Made by a program: the position numbers and the translations under genes | Notes under the pieces: model-generated | The model's input: only the letters and a program-made list of their open reading frames with translations | Database searches by the model: none | What the model was told of the DNA's origin: nothing | Shown: one piece after another, positions 8,882 through 19,015 of the stretch | How the letters are laid out: each line of letters begins with the position of its first letter | How positions within the stretch are numbered: position 1 is the stretch's first letter | Origin: CAJWKT01 sp964465375 | Lineage (GTDB): Bacteria; Pseudomonadota; Gammaproteobacteria; Steroidobacterales; Rariloculaceae | Assembly (NCBI GenBank): GCA_964465375.1 | Contig: CAYXIJ010000005.1 | Coordinates: forward strand, 30,416 to 94,415 | Direction: 5' to 3' | Length of the DNA stretch: 64,000 nt

Positions 8882-10891
8882 ATGAGCCCATCACAGCAAC
8901 TCGTGCGGGTAGCCATACCAGTACCTCTGGCTGGCGGCTTTGATTACCACTGGCCTGGTCCAGGTATGCCTCCATCCCTGGGCTGTAGAGTTCGAGTTCC
9001 TTTTGGGAAAGATGAAAAGATAGGTATCGTTTTAGGATACCCCAAGGAAAGTCCTGTGGAGGATAGGCAACTAAAAGCTATTCTTGAGAGTATTGACCCT
9101 GAGCCAATAATTGCTCAAGAGCTCTTTAAAAATCTTTTGTGGGCAGCCGAGTATTACCAGCATCCAATAGGCGAAGTATTGACCCAAGCGCTACCAACGC
9201 TCCTGCGCAAAGGGCGCTCTTTAGAACTTCCGGCCAAAGCATCACCAACCCCTAAAGAACAAACCGGGCCCATTAACAGGGGAAAAGCACCTAAGCTGAC
9301 CTCAGATCAACGTTTGGTGCTTAACACTATCAAAAAACACCCCAGTGGATACGGGCCTTTTTTGCTAAAGGGAGTCACCGGAAGTGGTAAAACTGAGATC
9401 TATCTCAATCTTATTGCCGAACATTTGAGTGAAAATCGACAAACTTTACTCCTGGTTCCCGAAATTGGTTTAACGCCGCAACTGGTAAATCGCCTTAATG
9501 AACGCTTCGGCGCTGACCTTGCTCTAATGCATTCACATCTTTCACCGAGGGAGCGCTTGAACGCCTGGCTGAAAGCAAGAAGTGGAAACGCGTTGGTTTT
9601 AGTGGGAACACGTTCTGCGGTGTTCTCCCCCCTGATTCACCCCGGCCTTATTATTATCGATGAGGAGCATGATTCCTCTTTTAAGCAACAGGACGGGTTT
9701 AAATATTCGGCTCGAGACTTCGCAGTCCTCCGTGCACAAAAACTAGGTATACCAATCATTCTTGCATCTGCCACACCGTCATTAGAGAGCTATAAAAATG
9801 CTTTGGTAGATCGATATAAATTGCTAACTATGCCCAAAAGGATTGGATCAGCGGGTGCCCCCAGCATTCGCATAATTGATCTTAACCAACACGCGACCCG
9901 TCACGGCATCTCAACGCCACTAGTAACCTCAATCGAAACACACCTAGCCAAAGGAAACCAGATTCTTTTGTTTCTTAATCGACGGGGCTTTGCGCCCACT
10001 CTATTTTGCCCCGGATGTCACAACGCAGAATCCTGTTCTCGTTGTGATGCTCACATGCCAATTCACGCACGACAGGGCTAGCTTTTCTGCCATCACTGTG
10101 GCGCTACATTACCTATCATCTGGTCGTGCGCACTATGTAATACAGAACGTGTTGCCGTAGGATCAGGCACCCAGCGAGTAACGGATGAACTAAGAGCGCT
10201 ATTCCCGGATGCTCGAGTCGCACGATTAGATCGTGATGCAACAATTCGTAAGGGATCCCTGGATCGGTTGCTAGCCAGTGTTCACGGAGGCGAGATTCAA
10301 ATCCTCGTTGGCACCCAAATGCTAACCAAAGGGCATGATTTCCCAGGCGTTACCCTTGTCGGTATCCTCAACGCAGATCAAGGACTCTTCGGAATAGACT
10401 TCCGTAGCTCAGAACAGCTCGCACAAACAATACTTCAAGTAGCCGGGCGAGCGGGGAGACGGGATCGGGCTGGCGAGGTACTGATTCAAACTCACTGTCC
10501 ACAACACCCATTACTCACCCAGCTCCTCCAACAAGACTATGCTTCAATAGCTGAGTGGATACTTAGAGAAAGGCGTGAGGCTGGCTGGCCTCCGTTTTCG
10601 CGGCTTGCAGTTTTTAGGGCTGAAGCAGCACAAAAACAACCCGTATTTCAATTCTTAAATAAGGTGCGAACCCAAGTAGTAAAAAGCAAAACTGATGGTA
10701 TAGATATATTCGGACCTGCACCAGCAATTATGGAAAGGCGTGCGGGGCGTTACCGCGCACAACTTCTACTCCAAAGCTCGAGCCGTCTACTTCTTCACAG
10801 TTTCCTCAGTTCCACAATTGTTCATGTAAGATCGTGGCCATCCAGCCGCCGCGTGAGGTGGGCAATTGACGTTGACCCCATAGAACTTTAA
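8882..10891 (+). pseudogene. priA: Primosomal protein N' (PriA helicase) interrupted by an in-frame TAG
   Basis: PriA is the 3'-to-5' helicase that reloads the replisome at broken forks. The frame has Walker A GVTGSGKTE, the IIIDEEHDSSF box (DEEH), GTQMLTKGHDFP and the QVAGRAGRRD motif, and ends with DVDPIEL. The start is ATG 8882 (MSPSQQLVRVAIPVPL), which aligns with known N-termini. A TAG codon at 10079-10081 splits the frame inside the zinc-binding region: two CxxC pairs lie before it and two (CHHC, CALC) after it. The same frame continues directly beyond the TAG with good PriA sequence, so this is a single codon change and not a frameshift. Total length without the stop would be about 669 residues, a little short of E. 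coli (732). It is either an assembly error, a CAG or TGG mutated to TAG, or read-through. Confidence 0.9.
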
Positions 10892-11099
10892 TCCCTATTT
10901 CGTAACCAGCATAGACATAAAGTGACTCGGCATATTAACAACTGGGCCTTTCAAGCACTGATTTGGTAGGGAATTTTCCAAAGCTTGATGCGAAAACATG
11001 ACAAATGATTTTTTCATTCAGTGCCAAACGTTTATGCTACCGCAATAACCAAGTGGTAGAGTATGCAGGGTAATACCTTACGGTAGAATCCTGCTTCAA

Positions 11100-12863
11100 A
11101 TGTGGGCAGATATGTTACGTATTCAACTGGACACACTATTGAGAGAGGCATTAGCTAGTCTTCCAATATCAGAGGGGCTCGAAAAAGTTGCTGCCCATGA
11201 GTATCAACTGGAACGTACCAAAGATTCGAGGCACGGAGATTTTTCTACTAACATAGCCCTCCGATTGGCAAAATCCCTCAATCAAGAGCCAAGGGTTTTT
11301 GCAGAAAAGATTATTGAATCGCTAAGACCCTCATCACTGGTGGAAAAGGTTGAAATAGCTGGTCCTGGCTTTATCAATTTTACCTTGACCGCAACCGCGT
11401 ACCACGAGGAGATAGTTTCAATCCTCAAAGCAGGCGAAAAATACGGCTCTTCCGATACCGGGGCTAACTGCCGCGTATTAGTTGAATATGTGTCTGCTAA
11501 TCCCACAGGGCCACTCCATGTCGGCCACGGCCGACATGCAGCTTATGGCGCTTCGATTTCAAACTTATTGCGCGCAACTGGCCACGATGTTCATGAAGAA
11601 TATTACGTGAACGACGCAGGCCGACAAATGGACATTCTGACAATTAGCGTTTGGTTCCGCTATACAGAACTGTGTGGTCAAAGCATGCCTTTCCCAGAAA
11701 ATGCTTACCAAGGTAACTATGTGAAAGAAATTGCTGGGATCCTAAATCATTCTCAAGGTAGAGATTTCCTTCCTGACTTGAGCGATTTAAAAAAAATAAT
11801 AGGCCAGCCCAACTCAGATCCAGAAAAACAATTGGATCTCATCATTAAGAATATCAAAAACCTAATTGGTCCTAAGCAGTTCAATACGGTACTCGAACTC
11901 AGTCTTAAGACTGTTTTAAAAGATATTAAAGAGGATTTGGCATCATTTGGAGTAAAACCCAAACATTGGTATTCCGAAACTAGCCTAGTAAAAAACAAGG
12001 CCATTGAGCGTGCCCTGACGTCTCTAAGAAAGAAAAAAATAATTTACGAGAAAGATGGAGCCATGTGGTTCCGCTCCAAAAACTATGGCGACGAGAAGGA
12101 TAGAGTTGTCGTACGTGAAAACGGAACAAAAACCTATTTTGCTTCGGATATCGCCTACCACTATGATAAGAGAAAGCGTGACTACACGCACCTCTTAGAC
12201 GTGTTTGGCGCAGACCATCATGGTTACGTTGCACGAATTAGGGCGGGACTACAAGCTATGGGAGAACCCGCCGAATGTTTCGAAGCACTCCTTGTTCAGT
12301 TTGTAACCCTGTACCGCGGACAAGCTAAAGTTCAAATGTCAACTCGGTCGGGTGAATACGTTACTCTTCGGGAACTCAGAGAAGAAGTAGGAAACGATGC
12401 TGCCCGTTTCTTCTACGTCTCTCGCTCTAATGATCAACATCTCGACTTTGATTTGGAGCTGGCGAAAACACAGTCCAATGACAACCCCGTTTATTACATA
12501 CAATATGCTCACGCGCGTATAGCTAGTATGTTGCGTCAACTGAAAAAGCCGCCCATCGACTTTCGGTCTACTAAAAATTTAGTCCTTAGCCGACTAACCG
12601 AGGCATCTGAACATAGTCTTATGGTGGCTCTAAGCCGCTACCCAGAAGTTGTTCAGTTAGCATCAGATAAAAGGGCCCCCCAACACGTAGTTCACTACCT
12701 ACGAGATACCGCGGCATGCTTTCATTCCTATTATAATGCGCACCGAGTACTTGTTGATGACTCTCCTCTCCGCAAATCTAGAGTAGCCCTGATACTAGCT
12801 ACCCAACAGATAATCCATAATGGACTTGCCCTACTAGGGGTGTCTGCGCCAGAAAGTATGTAA
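11100..12863 (+). CDS. argS: Arginyl-tRNA synthetase
   Basis: Class I aminoacyl-tRNA synthetase that charges tRNA-Arg, 587 residues as is usual. The N-terminal Add-1 domain has RHGDFSTNIALRLAK. The HIGH signature is ANPTGPLHVGHGRH and the KMSKS-like loop is VQMSTRSGEYVTL, the usual ArgRS form. The C-terminal DALR anticodon-binding domain has YIQYAHARIASMLRQL. An internal ATG at 11112 (MLRIQLDTLL) is an equally plausible start; neither has a clear ribosome binding site. The order priA, argS, SPOR protein is conserved in gammaproteobacteria such as Pseudomonas. Confidence 0.96.
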   Translation: MWADMLRIQLDTLLREALASLPISEGLEKVAAHEYQLERTKDSRHGDFSTNIALRLAKSLNQEPRVFAEKIIESLRPSSLVEKVEIAGPGFINFTLTATAYHEEIVSILKAGEKYGSSDTGANCRVLVEYVSANPTGPLHVGHGRHAAYGASISNLLRATGHDVHEEYYVNDAGRQMDILTISVWFRYTELCGQSMPFPENAYQGNYVKEIAGILNHSQGRDFLPDLSDLKKIIGQPNSDPEKQLDLIIKNIKNLIGPKQFNTVLELSLKTVLKDIKEDLASFGVKPKHWYSETSLVKNKAIERALTSLRKKKIIYEKDGAMWFRSKNYGDEKDRVVVRENGTKTYFASDIAYHYDKRKRDYTHLLDVFGADHHGYVARIRAGLQAMGEPAECFEALLVQFVTLYRGQAKVQMSTRSGEYVTLRELREEVGNDAARFFYVSRSNDQHLDFDLELAKTQSNDNPVYYIQYAHARIASMLRQLKKPPIDFRSTKNLVLSRLTEASEHSLMVALSRYPEVVQLASDKRAPQHVVHYLRDTAACFHSYYNAHRVLVDDSPLRKSRVALILATQQIIHNGLALLGVSAPESM

Positions 12864-12901
12864 TACGAGTTGATAGTACAAATTTTTAAATCTTCCCGGA
12901 T

Positions 12902-13429
12902 ATGACCACAAACAACATAACGAATTTTAAGTGGCTGCTTTCTGGTTTAGGCCTAGGTTTAATTTCGGCTACTACCACCTACTTTGTTGCTCAAAAGGAC
13001 TCAATCGTTCCAGATACTTTAGATTCGGCTCAAGAACCAGTTACTCAAATTTTACAAACCTCAACCCAGCCTGAAGTTGATCACCCGGCAAAGCGTTTTG
13101 ATTTCTATGAAGAACTACCCCGATTCGAGGTTGTAATTCCGGAACGCAAATTTTTAGATAATTCGAGTGAAAATCCTGCCATACCAAGCGAATCCGAACA
13201 TTACATAATCCAAGCTGGCGCATTCGCCGAACGCGCTGATGCACTCCGTGTTCAATCTAGCCTAGCGTTTTTAGACATCTCATCCTACATTGAGAGGGTA
13301 ACAATCAAGGATGATATATTTCACAGGGTTCGAATGGGTCCAATAACTGATCTGGCAACACTGAGAGCGTTGCGACAACAACTTGAGGGTGCCGGTGTTG
13401 ACGTTCTCGAGGTATCTACTAAGAAATGA
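12902..13429 (+). CDS. SPOR-domain protein, FtsN-like
   Basis: A 175-residue bitopic membrane protein. A short cytoplasmic N-terminus is followed by one hydrophobic helix (about residues 12-30). A Pro/Ser-rich periplasmic linker of about 70 residues comes next. A C-terminal SPOR domain (about 100-172) starts YIIQAGAFAERADALRVQ and contains FHRVRMGPI. SPOR domains bind denuded glycan strands at the septum. Its position just after argS matches the ftsN-like genes of many gammaproteobacteria, which suggests a role in cell division. The usual downstream hslV-hslU pair is absent. Confidence 0.82.
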   Translation: MTTNNITNFKWLLSGLGLGLISATTTYFVAQKDSIVPDTLDSAQEPVTQILQTSTQPEVDHPAKRFDFYEELPRFEVVIPERKFLDNSSENPAIPSESEHYIIQAGAFAERADALRVQSSLAFLDISSYIERVTIKDDIFHRVRMGPITDLATLRALRQQLEGAGVDVLEVSTKK

Positions 13430-13537
13430 AAAATATCTAATAGCCTCCAAACACAGTTAATCTGTTGATTATAGACTCAGCAGGTTATTAGAATTTACAG
13501 GAACAATAGATCAATAAACCAACAAAATACTGCTGAT

Positions 13538-14887
13538 TTATTTCTTGTTTGCGGCGATGCTTCGGAAATCAATTTTAAGGGATCGTAGCTTCCGATACAG
13601 GTGTGTTCTCTCCATACCAACTCGCTTTGCGAGTTGGCCCACCTTTCCGCCAGAGAGAGTCAGCTGCTGCTGCAGATAAGCTCGCTCAAAATGTTCACGA
13701 GCTTCTCTTAAGGGCATGCTTAAAAAATCCGACTGAATAAGATCTTTATTTTCCGTTATTTGGCCCGCAAGCTCAGCCTCAACCTCTTCCAAAGTAATCT
13801 CATCGTCACCACCGAGAATCAAAAGATTGCTAACTATGCTCTTTAGTTCACGTATATTCCCAGGCCATGGATAATTGCGAAGCCTATTCTGGGCCGCAAC
13901 ACTAAAATGCCTGAACGGAAAATTTTTGGAATCTACCAACATTTCAACATTGTAGCGTAGCAACTCTGGAACGTCCTCGGCATACCGACGCAGCGATGGG
14001 ACACGGATTATTATGGTGCTTAATGCACTTAATAACTCTCGCAAAAAACCCGGAAGATTGTTTTCAAAATTTGAACTTACGCTCGATATTATCCGTATGT
14101 CAAAAGATCTCTTCTCACTTTTGTTGCTGAGTTTAGTCTCTATTTTCTTTAAAATATTTGAGAGAGTATTCTGTGCGTGCAGAGATATTTTTTCAATTTC
14201 ATCAATGAAAAGTACTCCACCCTGAGCACTATCAATCGCACTCGTATTTTTGGTATCGCCAGAAAAAAATAAACTGCCATTTTCATTATTCAGCTCCTCA
14301 GCCGTAATCACTACAAACGGCTTGGTAGCATAGTCACCTAAACTTGCTAAATATCGTGCAATCATCTCCCTTCCACTACCCGGCTCTCCAACTAATAGTA
14401 CATGTGAATCATGCTTCGCAACTTGTGCAATCTGATCACGGAGAGTCTGTATGACTTTACTTTTTCCCACGGGTGCTAATGAAGGTGGCACTAATTTCCC
14501 TTGCTTCCCGCTATTGGCACGTGTGTGTAAAAGAGCTTTGTCTACCGTTCTAAGTAGCTTTGCGAGTGATACTGGTTTCTCTATGTAATCAGCTGCTCCA
14601 AGTCTTGTAGCTTCCACTGCTGTGTCAACCGTACCGTGACCGGACATCATGACAACCGGTGTAAGTGATCCCTTTTTTGCCCACTCTTTGAGCAAAGAAA
14701 TACCATCGGTCTCCGGCATCCAGATATCTAAAAGTATCAGATCATATTCTTTTGCAAGCTTGGCATTCCTAGCCTCATCGGCATCTGAAGCAATAGTAAC
14801 TTGATAGCCTTCTTCTGTAAGAATCTCTTCTAAAAGCAAACGAATATTTGATTCGTCATCAACAACTAAGATAGAGGCGTTTTTCAC
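13538..14887 (-). CDS. ntrX: NtrX-type response regulator with a degenerate AAA+ domain
   Basis: A 449-residue response regulator. The receiver domain has acidic VVDDE and the phospho-acceptor Asp54 in LLDIWMPETDG. An AAA+ domain follows, with Walker B VLFIDEIEKIS. The C-terminal Fis-type helix-turn-helix is GQLAKRVGMERTHLYRKL. Two key features depart from sigma-54 activators: the Walker A loop reads GEPGSGRE, with Arg where Lys is expected, and no GAFTGA loop is visible between it and Walker B. It therefore probably does not drive sigma-54 polymerase and may act as a conventional regulator. It follows ntrY by 20 bases, its expected kinase partner. Confidence 0.85.
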   Translation of the reverse strand: MKNASILVVDDESNIRLLLEEILTEEGYQVTIASDADEARNAKLAKEYDLILLDIWMPETDGISLLKEWAKKGSLTPVVMMSGHGTVDTAVEATRLGAADYIEKPVSLAKLLRTVDKALLHTRANSGKQGKLVPPSLAPVGKSKVIQTLRDQIAQVAKHDSHVLLVGEPGSGREMIARYLASLGDYATKPFVVITAEELNNENGSLFFSGDTKNTSAIDSAQGGVLFIDEIEKISLHAQNTLSNILKKIETKLSNKSEKRSFDIRIISSVSSNFENNLPGFLRELLSALSTIIIRVPSLRRYAEDVPELLRYNVEMLVDSKNFPFRHFSVAAQNRLRNYPWPGNIRELKSIVSNLLILGGDDEITLEEVEAELAGQITENKDLIQSDFLSMPLREAREHFERAYLQQQLTLSGGKVGQLAKRVGMERTHLYRKLRSLKIDFRSIAANKK

Positions 14888-14907
14888 ACACTTTCACTCC
14901 AATTTTT

Positions 14908-17109
14908 TTATAGACGCCCGCGGAGCACAGTCGTATTGTCATCTTTTTCTACTATGGGTATAAGTATACTGATCTCTGCACCCCCTTGCTCCCCATTGCA
15001 GGCTGTAATTCTCCCACCATGTTCGTCTATTAGTTTTTTAACAATTGCAAGACCGAGTCCCGTGCCCTTGGCCTTGGTCGTGACATAAGGCTCAAATGCC
15101 TGTCGTACGATGTCTCCATGAAATCCAGCCCCATTGTCTGAAACTTTGATTTCTGCTGCCTCTAACTCACTCTTAATGTGTCTCGTACAAATATCTACAC
15201 GCGCATCATTCTGATTCTCTACTGCCTCCAGCGCATTTCTAATTAAATTATGAAAAACCTGTCGCATGCGCCCCGGGTCCGCTTGTACGAGAGGTAGATC
15301 ATTATCAAGATCTAGATAAACCTTAAGTGGTTCATCTTGATGTTTGTATAATTCTGTAACTTCCATCAGAAGATCATTTAGATCGAACTGAGTTAGCTCT
15401 ATTTGAGGCGTTCTAGCATACTCGCTAAACGCATTTACCATGTCTTTCATGGCCTCTACTTGCTGAATGATGGTATGGGTTGCTCGATTGAGCAGCGCCG
15501 TATCAGAAGATTGAGTAGGTAAGTAGCGTCGACGCAATTGTTCGGCGGATAGTTGTATCGGTGTTAGTGGGTTTTTAATCTCGTGAGCTAGCCGCCTTGC
15601 TACTTCGCCCCAAGCTGCATCCCGCTGTGCTTCAAGCAGCGCAGTAATTTCATCAAACACAACAACATACCCGCCCGGATAATCTCCCTCACTTGGCAAT
15701 GCTGTGCAGGCACACATCAAAACTCGTCGGCCAACCTCACCCTCTTGTATAATTTGTTCCCTCCATTCGCTTTCTCCTTTCTTTAAGTAGGATGCGTTGA
15801 CTGCTAGAAATTCAGCCAACAGAGGCTTGGGGTCTGCTAGCGCGCTCAGTTTTTCTCCAACGTGCGACTCTAAATCTACACCGAGTATGGTGCTGGCAGC
15901 TTGGTTAGCTGTTCGAATGCTCAGATTGGATTCCAGAGATACCACTCCAGTCTTTAATCTAGCCAGAATAACTTCTAGTTTTTTTCTCTCACTTTCTACT
16001 TGTTGTTGTCCTGAGCGTGCCTCTTCACTTGCTTTAGAAAGCCGGCGTGTCATGTCGTTAAACGAACTCACCAAAAACCCAATTTCGTCATGACTTGGGG
16101 TGGGCAACAAAGTATCGAAATCGCCTCGAGCAACGGCCCGAGTACCTGCCATCAATTGTTGAATCGGAATTACCAAGCGCTGAGCCGAAAAAAAAGCGCC
16201 ATACACAGCGGCAAGCAGCGCAATTAATAAAACCAAGCTGAGTGTTACTGTAAATCCAGATTTAAGTGGGTCCCGCAGAAAAGACAAGACCCCATATTGA
16301 TCGTAGCTAGCCTGAACCTGATTGGCTAACTCGCTTAGGCGCTGCTCCACAGGAAATAAAGCTTGCAGTATGGCCTTCTCTCCACCTGGAACTTTGGACA
16401 TAATATTAATTGCGGCTAGAATCTCGTAGCTACCATCTAAACCGGGCTCAAGTCCAACATAAGATCGTCCCTGTCCAAGTTGCAGCACTATTTCATCACT
16501 AGGATATCTCGGAACTCCAACAGATGAATCTCCCGAACTTGTCGCAAGAATTTGATCATTTATGGTAAAAATTGTGAGCTCCCCAGCTTGACTTTCACGC
16601 CTTAGGTCACTCAATTCGCCAACGATATCTGTGTCTCCACTGCTAACAAGGCGTGCTGCCATACTCTCTACCTCATCCAGATGTTGCCGCATCTGAATGT
16701 CTAGCGCCGTCTGACTGAGCTCCAAGGCATTACTAAGCCCTTGCTCAACATCCACATTAAACCAGCTATCAATACCACGATTAATGAATTGAATTGCGAA
16801 GAGATAAACTACTAACAAAGGAGTTACTGCTAGTACCACAAGCAATGTGACCATTCGTGCTTTGAGACGAGACCCAGGAACATGTCTCCGGTGCTCACGC
16901 ACCAGTTTCATGAGGCTTCCAAAAATTAAAAGCAACAAAACTACTGCGCCAAAAAGGTTGATAAGCAATATCCAGTTTTGAAAGCGGCTAAATTCCTCAG
17001 AATTTTGGGCAGTTTGACTGAATAGAAGCAGCGCCGAGAGCCAAAGAAGCACCCCAACCGTAAGAACTAATGCATATAGTGCTCTTTTCAATTTACTTCC
17101 AACTCCCAT
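14908..17109 (-). CDS. ntrY: NtrY-type sensor histidine kinase
   Basis: A 733-residue inner-membrane kinase. Three hydrophobic helices lie in the first 110 residues. A periplasmic sensor segment and a fourth helix near 290 follow, then a HAMP domain (about 310-365, GDFDTLLPTPSHDEIGFL), a PAS domain, the H-box ARRLAHEIKNPLTPIQLSAE with the phospho-acceptor His, and a HATPase domain with FHNLIRNALEAV and GTGLGLAIVKKLIDEHGG. This layout is that of NtrY, which in other proteobacteria senses nitrogen or redox state and pairs with NtrX. Its start overlaps the end of the DUF4390 gene by 22 bases, pointing to one operon. Confidence 0.9.
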   Translation of the reverse strand: MGVGSKLKRALYALVLTVGVLLWLSALLLFSQTAQNSEEFSRFQNWILLINLFGAVVLLLLIFGSLMKLVREHRRHVPGSRLKARMVTLLVVLAVTPLLVVYLFAIQFINRGIDSWFNVDVEQGLSNALELSQTALDIQMRQHLDEVESMAARLVSSGDTDIVGELSDLRRESQAGELTIFTINDQILATSSGDSSVGVPRYPSDEIVLQLGQGRSYVGLEPGLDGSYEILAAINIMSKVPGGEKAILQALFPVEQRLSELANQVQASYDQYGVLSFLRDPLKSGFTVTLSLVLLIALLAAVYGAFFSAQRLVIPIQQLMAGTRAVARGDFDTLLPTPSHDEIGFLVSSFNDMTRRLSKASEEARSGQQQVESERKKLEVILARLKTGVVSLESNLSIRTANQAASTILGVDLESHVGEKLSALADPKPLLAEFLAVNASYLKKGESEWREQIIQEGEVGRRVLMCACTALPSEGDYPGGYVVVFDEITALLEAQRDAAWGEVARRLAHEIKNPLTPIQLSAEQLRRRYLPTQSSDTALLNRATHTIIQQVEAMKDMVNAFSEYARTPQIELTQFDLNDLLMEVTELYKHQDEPLKVYLDLDNDLPLVQADPGRMRQVFHNLIRNALEAVENQNDARVDICTRHIKSELEAAEIKVSDNGAGFHGDIVRQAFEPYVTTKAKGTGLGLAIVKKLIDEHGGRITACNGEQGGAEISILIPIVEKDDNTTVLRGRL

Positions 17110-17705
17110 CTATACCAGTCGCTTTTAAGCGACCATTTACGGCGCATAAAAGAAAGGAAACGCAAGGGGCCAGGAAAATCTTCCGTGTTAAGTCCAACCC
17201 GAATTCGCATGTCATACTGCTCATTGTCATCTAGCAACGCGATATCAATCACTGGCAAATCATTTATTCGCCCCAGGTAATTCAATGCGGAAAATAAAGT
17301 GGCGAAGGAAAGCTGCTCTCCACTATTCAGATTCCTGACAATGTAGCGCTCACTCAATGCGTCTCGTTCCAGTTGGTAGAGCTGCTCTAAACTTGCATCC
17401 TCTAAGTCAATCCAAAAACGTCGTCGCTCTAAAACCTCGACATCAAGCTGTATAGCTAATGTGACTCCAGAATCCAGTGCATTTCTTGCTTCAGAAGACA
17501 GGCGATACTCCACCCGTGCATTCAAAAAACAAACCCCTGAACGAAAATCTGTACTAGCTGATCGAATTTCAAATTGGCCGGGGTCCGCCTGAGAATGGGC
17601 CAGCCCAGAAAAGCCTGCCAGCCCGAGGATCAGGAACATCGGCATGAAAAACAGCTCTAGCCATCGCTTCACGGAACACCAGCAAAAATTTGAGATTATG
17701 TTCAA
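17088..17705 (-). CDS. DUF4390 domain-containing exported protein
   Basis: A 205-residue protein with an N-terminal hydrophobic segment (about residues 15-37) that looks like a signal peptide or anchor. The DUF4390 domain follows (ARVEYRLSSEARNALDSGV, LDVEVLERRRFW, and the C-terminal SLKSDWYRWELE). Its function is unknown. It is regularly encoded between rsmB and ntrY in gamma- and betaproteobacteria, as here. The conserved placement suggests an envelope role linked to the NtrY sensor, which is inference. Confidence 0.82.
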   Translation of the reverse strand: MNIISNFCWCSVKRWLELFFMPMFLILGLAGFSGLAHSQADPGQFEIRSASTDFRSGVCFLNARVEYRLSSEARNALDSGVTLAIQLDVEVLERRRFWIDLEDASLEQLYQLERDALSERYIVRNLNSGEQLSFATLFSALNYLGRINDLPVIDIALLDDNEQYDMRIRVGLNTEDFPGPLRFLSFMRRKWSLKSDWYRWELEVN

Positions 17706-17716
17706 CGTTTGTCTAA

Positions 17717-19015
17717 TTAGTGCTTCTTTTCAATTGCAGCATAATAGAACCCGTCCATATTCGCCTCCCCTGGCATTATTTGGCGTTCAAATTTCTGCCT
17801 AATTACGCTAGCACCGGGAGTTTCGCGCAAAAATCGCTTAATCTGATAATGGTTCTCATTCTTGAGGACAGTACATGTAGCGTAAAGAAGACGCCCGCCA
17901 ACACTAAGTAGAGGCCAAAGAGTACGTAACAGCTTAGCCTGCTCCAAAACAATATCCTCCATATCATTGGCTCGACGCAAAATTTTTATATCCGGATGCC
18001 TTCTAATAACACCCACTGCACTACATGGCGCATCAATCAAAATACGCTGAAAAGGTTTGCCGTCCCACCAATCGCTCGGTCGAGTAGCGTCCGCGTGGCA
18101 TAATGTTCCTTGCAATTCCAGTCGATCCAAGTTCTCAGCTAGACTTTGTAATCGGTATTGGTCTCGGTCGAGAGCAAGAAGCTGGCCCAAGCCTGTACAA
18201 GTCTCTAGAATCTGTGCCGTTTTTCCGCCTGGTGCTGCACAAGCATCTAGCACTCGGTGTCCTGGTTCAATTCCCAGGAAACCCGCAGCAAACTGGGCCG
18301 CCCCATCCTGAATTGAAACCAATCCCTCTTCAAAACCAGGTAAGCTCTCCGCTGGCTGAGGTACCTCTAAAAGGATGGCGCCAGGCCCCACTTCTGAAAC
18401 TGTCGAAACTAGAATTCCAGCTTCATTGAGATGGCAGATGTACTCTCTTCGTGTAATTCGAGACAAGTTGACCCTAAGCCACATGGGGGGATGCTTATTA
18501 TTTGCTGTAAAAATTTCCTGCCAGCTATCTATCCAGTCATCTCTAACCATTTCAAGAAGCCAAGAAGGATGACTATAAAAAGCCTCTGGACTATCTTTGA
18601 GTGCCTTCTGGAGTTCTTCCGCTTCACGTAAAAAGCGCCTAAGCACTGCGTTAACGAGCCCCCGAGTATGGGCTTTGCCCAAGAGATCTGCAGCAGCAAC
18701 CGTTGCAGAAACTGCTGCATGATCTGGGATACGCATCCACTGTAGCTGAAATAATCCCAAACGCATCAGTGCCGCTAGTTCTGTCTCACGCCGATCTAAG
18801 GAGCGATTGAGCAACTGATCAAGTTGCCACTGCAAGCGGTGATACCAACGCAAGGTGCCGAATACAAATGCACGGACCAAACTTTGATCTCGTGAATCTG
18901 CGGAATTTATTTCATTAATCGCTTTTTCGGCCGTAATTCCATCCCTGAGAATCCGAGCGCTGACCCTGGCTGCGGCTGCTCTTGATGCTGAACCAGTAAG
19001 CCCGCTATTTTCCAC
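17717..19015 (-). CDS. rsmB: 16S rRNA (cytosine-967-C5)-methyltransferase
   Basis: RsmB (Sun/Fmu), 432 residues, methylates C967 of 16S rRNA with S-adenosylmethionine. The N-terminal NusB-like RNA-binding domain includes RAFVFGTLRWYHRLQWQLD. The methyltransferase domain has VLDACAAPGGKTAQIL (SAM loop), the catalytic DAPCSAVGVIRRHPDIK and the second Cys in LLYATCTVLKNEN. The frame is open to an ATG at 19072, but the GTG at 19013-19015 is the better start. It is preceded at good spacing by AAGGGAG and gives the normal length. With this start the gene overlaps the 3' end of fmt by 11 bases, indicating translational coupling. Confidence 0.93.
   Translation of the reverse strand: MENSGLTGSASRAAAARVSARILRDGITAEKAINEINSADSRDQSLVRAFVFGTLRWYHRLQWQLDQLLNRSLDRRETELAALMRLGLFQLQWMRIPDHAAVSATVAAADLLGKAHTRGLVNAVLRRFLREAEELQKALKDSPEAFYSHPSWLLEMVRDDWIDSWQEIFTANNKHPPMWLRVNLSRITRREYICHLNEAGILVSTVSEVGPGAILLEVPQPAESLPGFEEGLVSIQDGAAQFAAGFLGIEPGHRVLDACAAPGGKTAQILETCTGLGQLLALDRDQYRLQSLAENLDRLELQGTLCHADATRPSDWWDGKPFQRILIDAPCSAVGVIRRHPDIKILRRANDMEDIVLEQAKLLRTLWPLLSVGGRLLYATCTVLKNENHYQIKRFLRETPGASVIRQKFERQIMPGEANMDGFYYAAIEKKH

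Noticed and set aside
10079..10081. TAG as a reassigned (sense) codon
   Set aside because: Several intact genes in the window, including fmt, xthA and atpC, end in TAG at the expected length, so TAG works as a stop.
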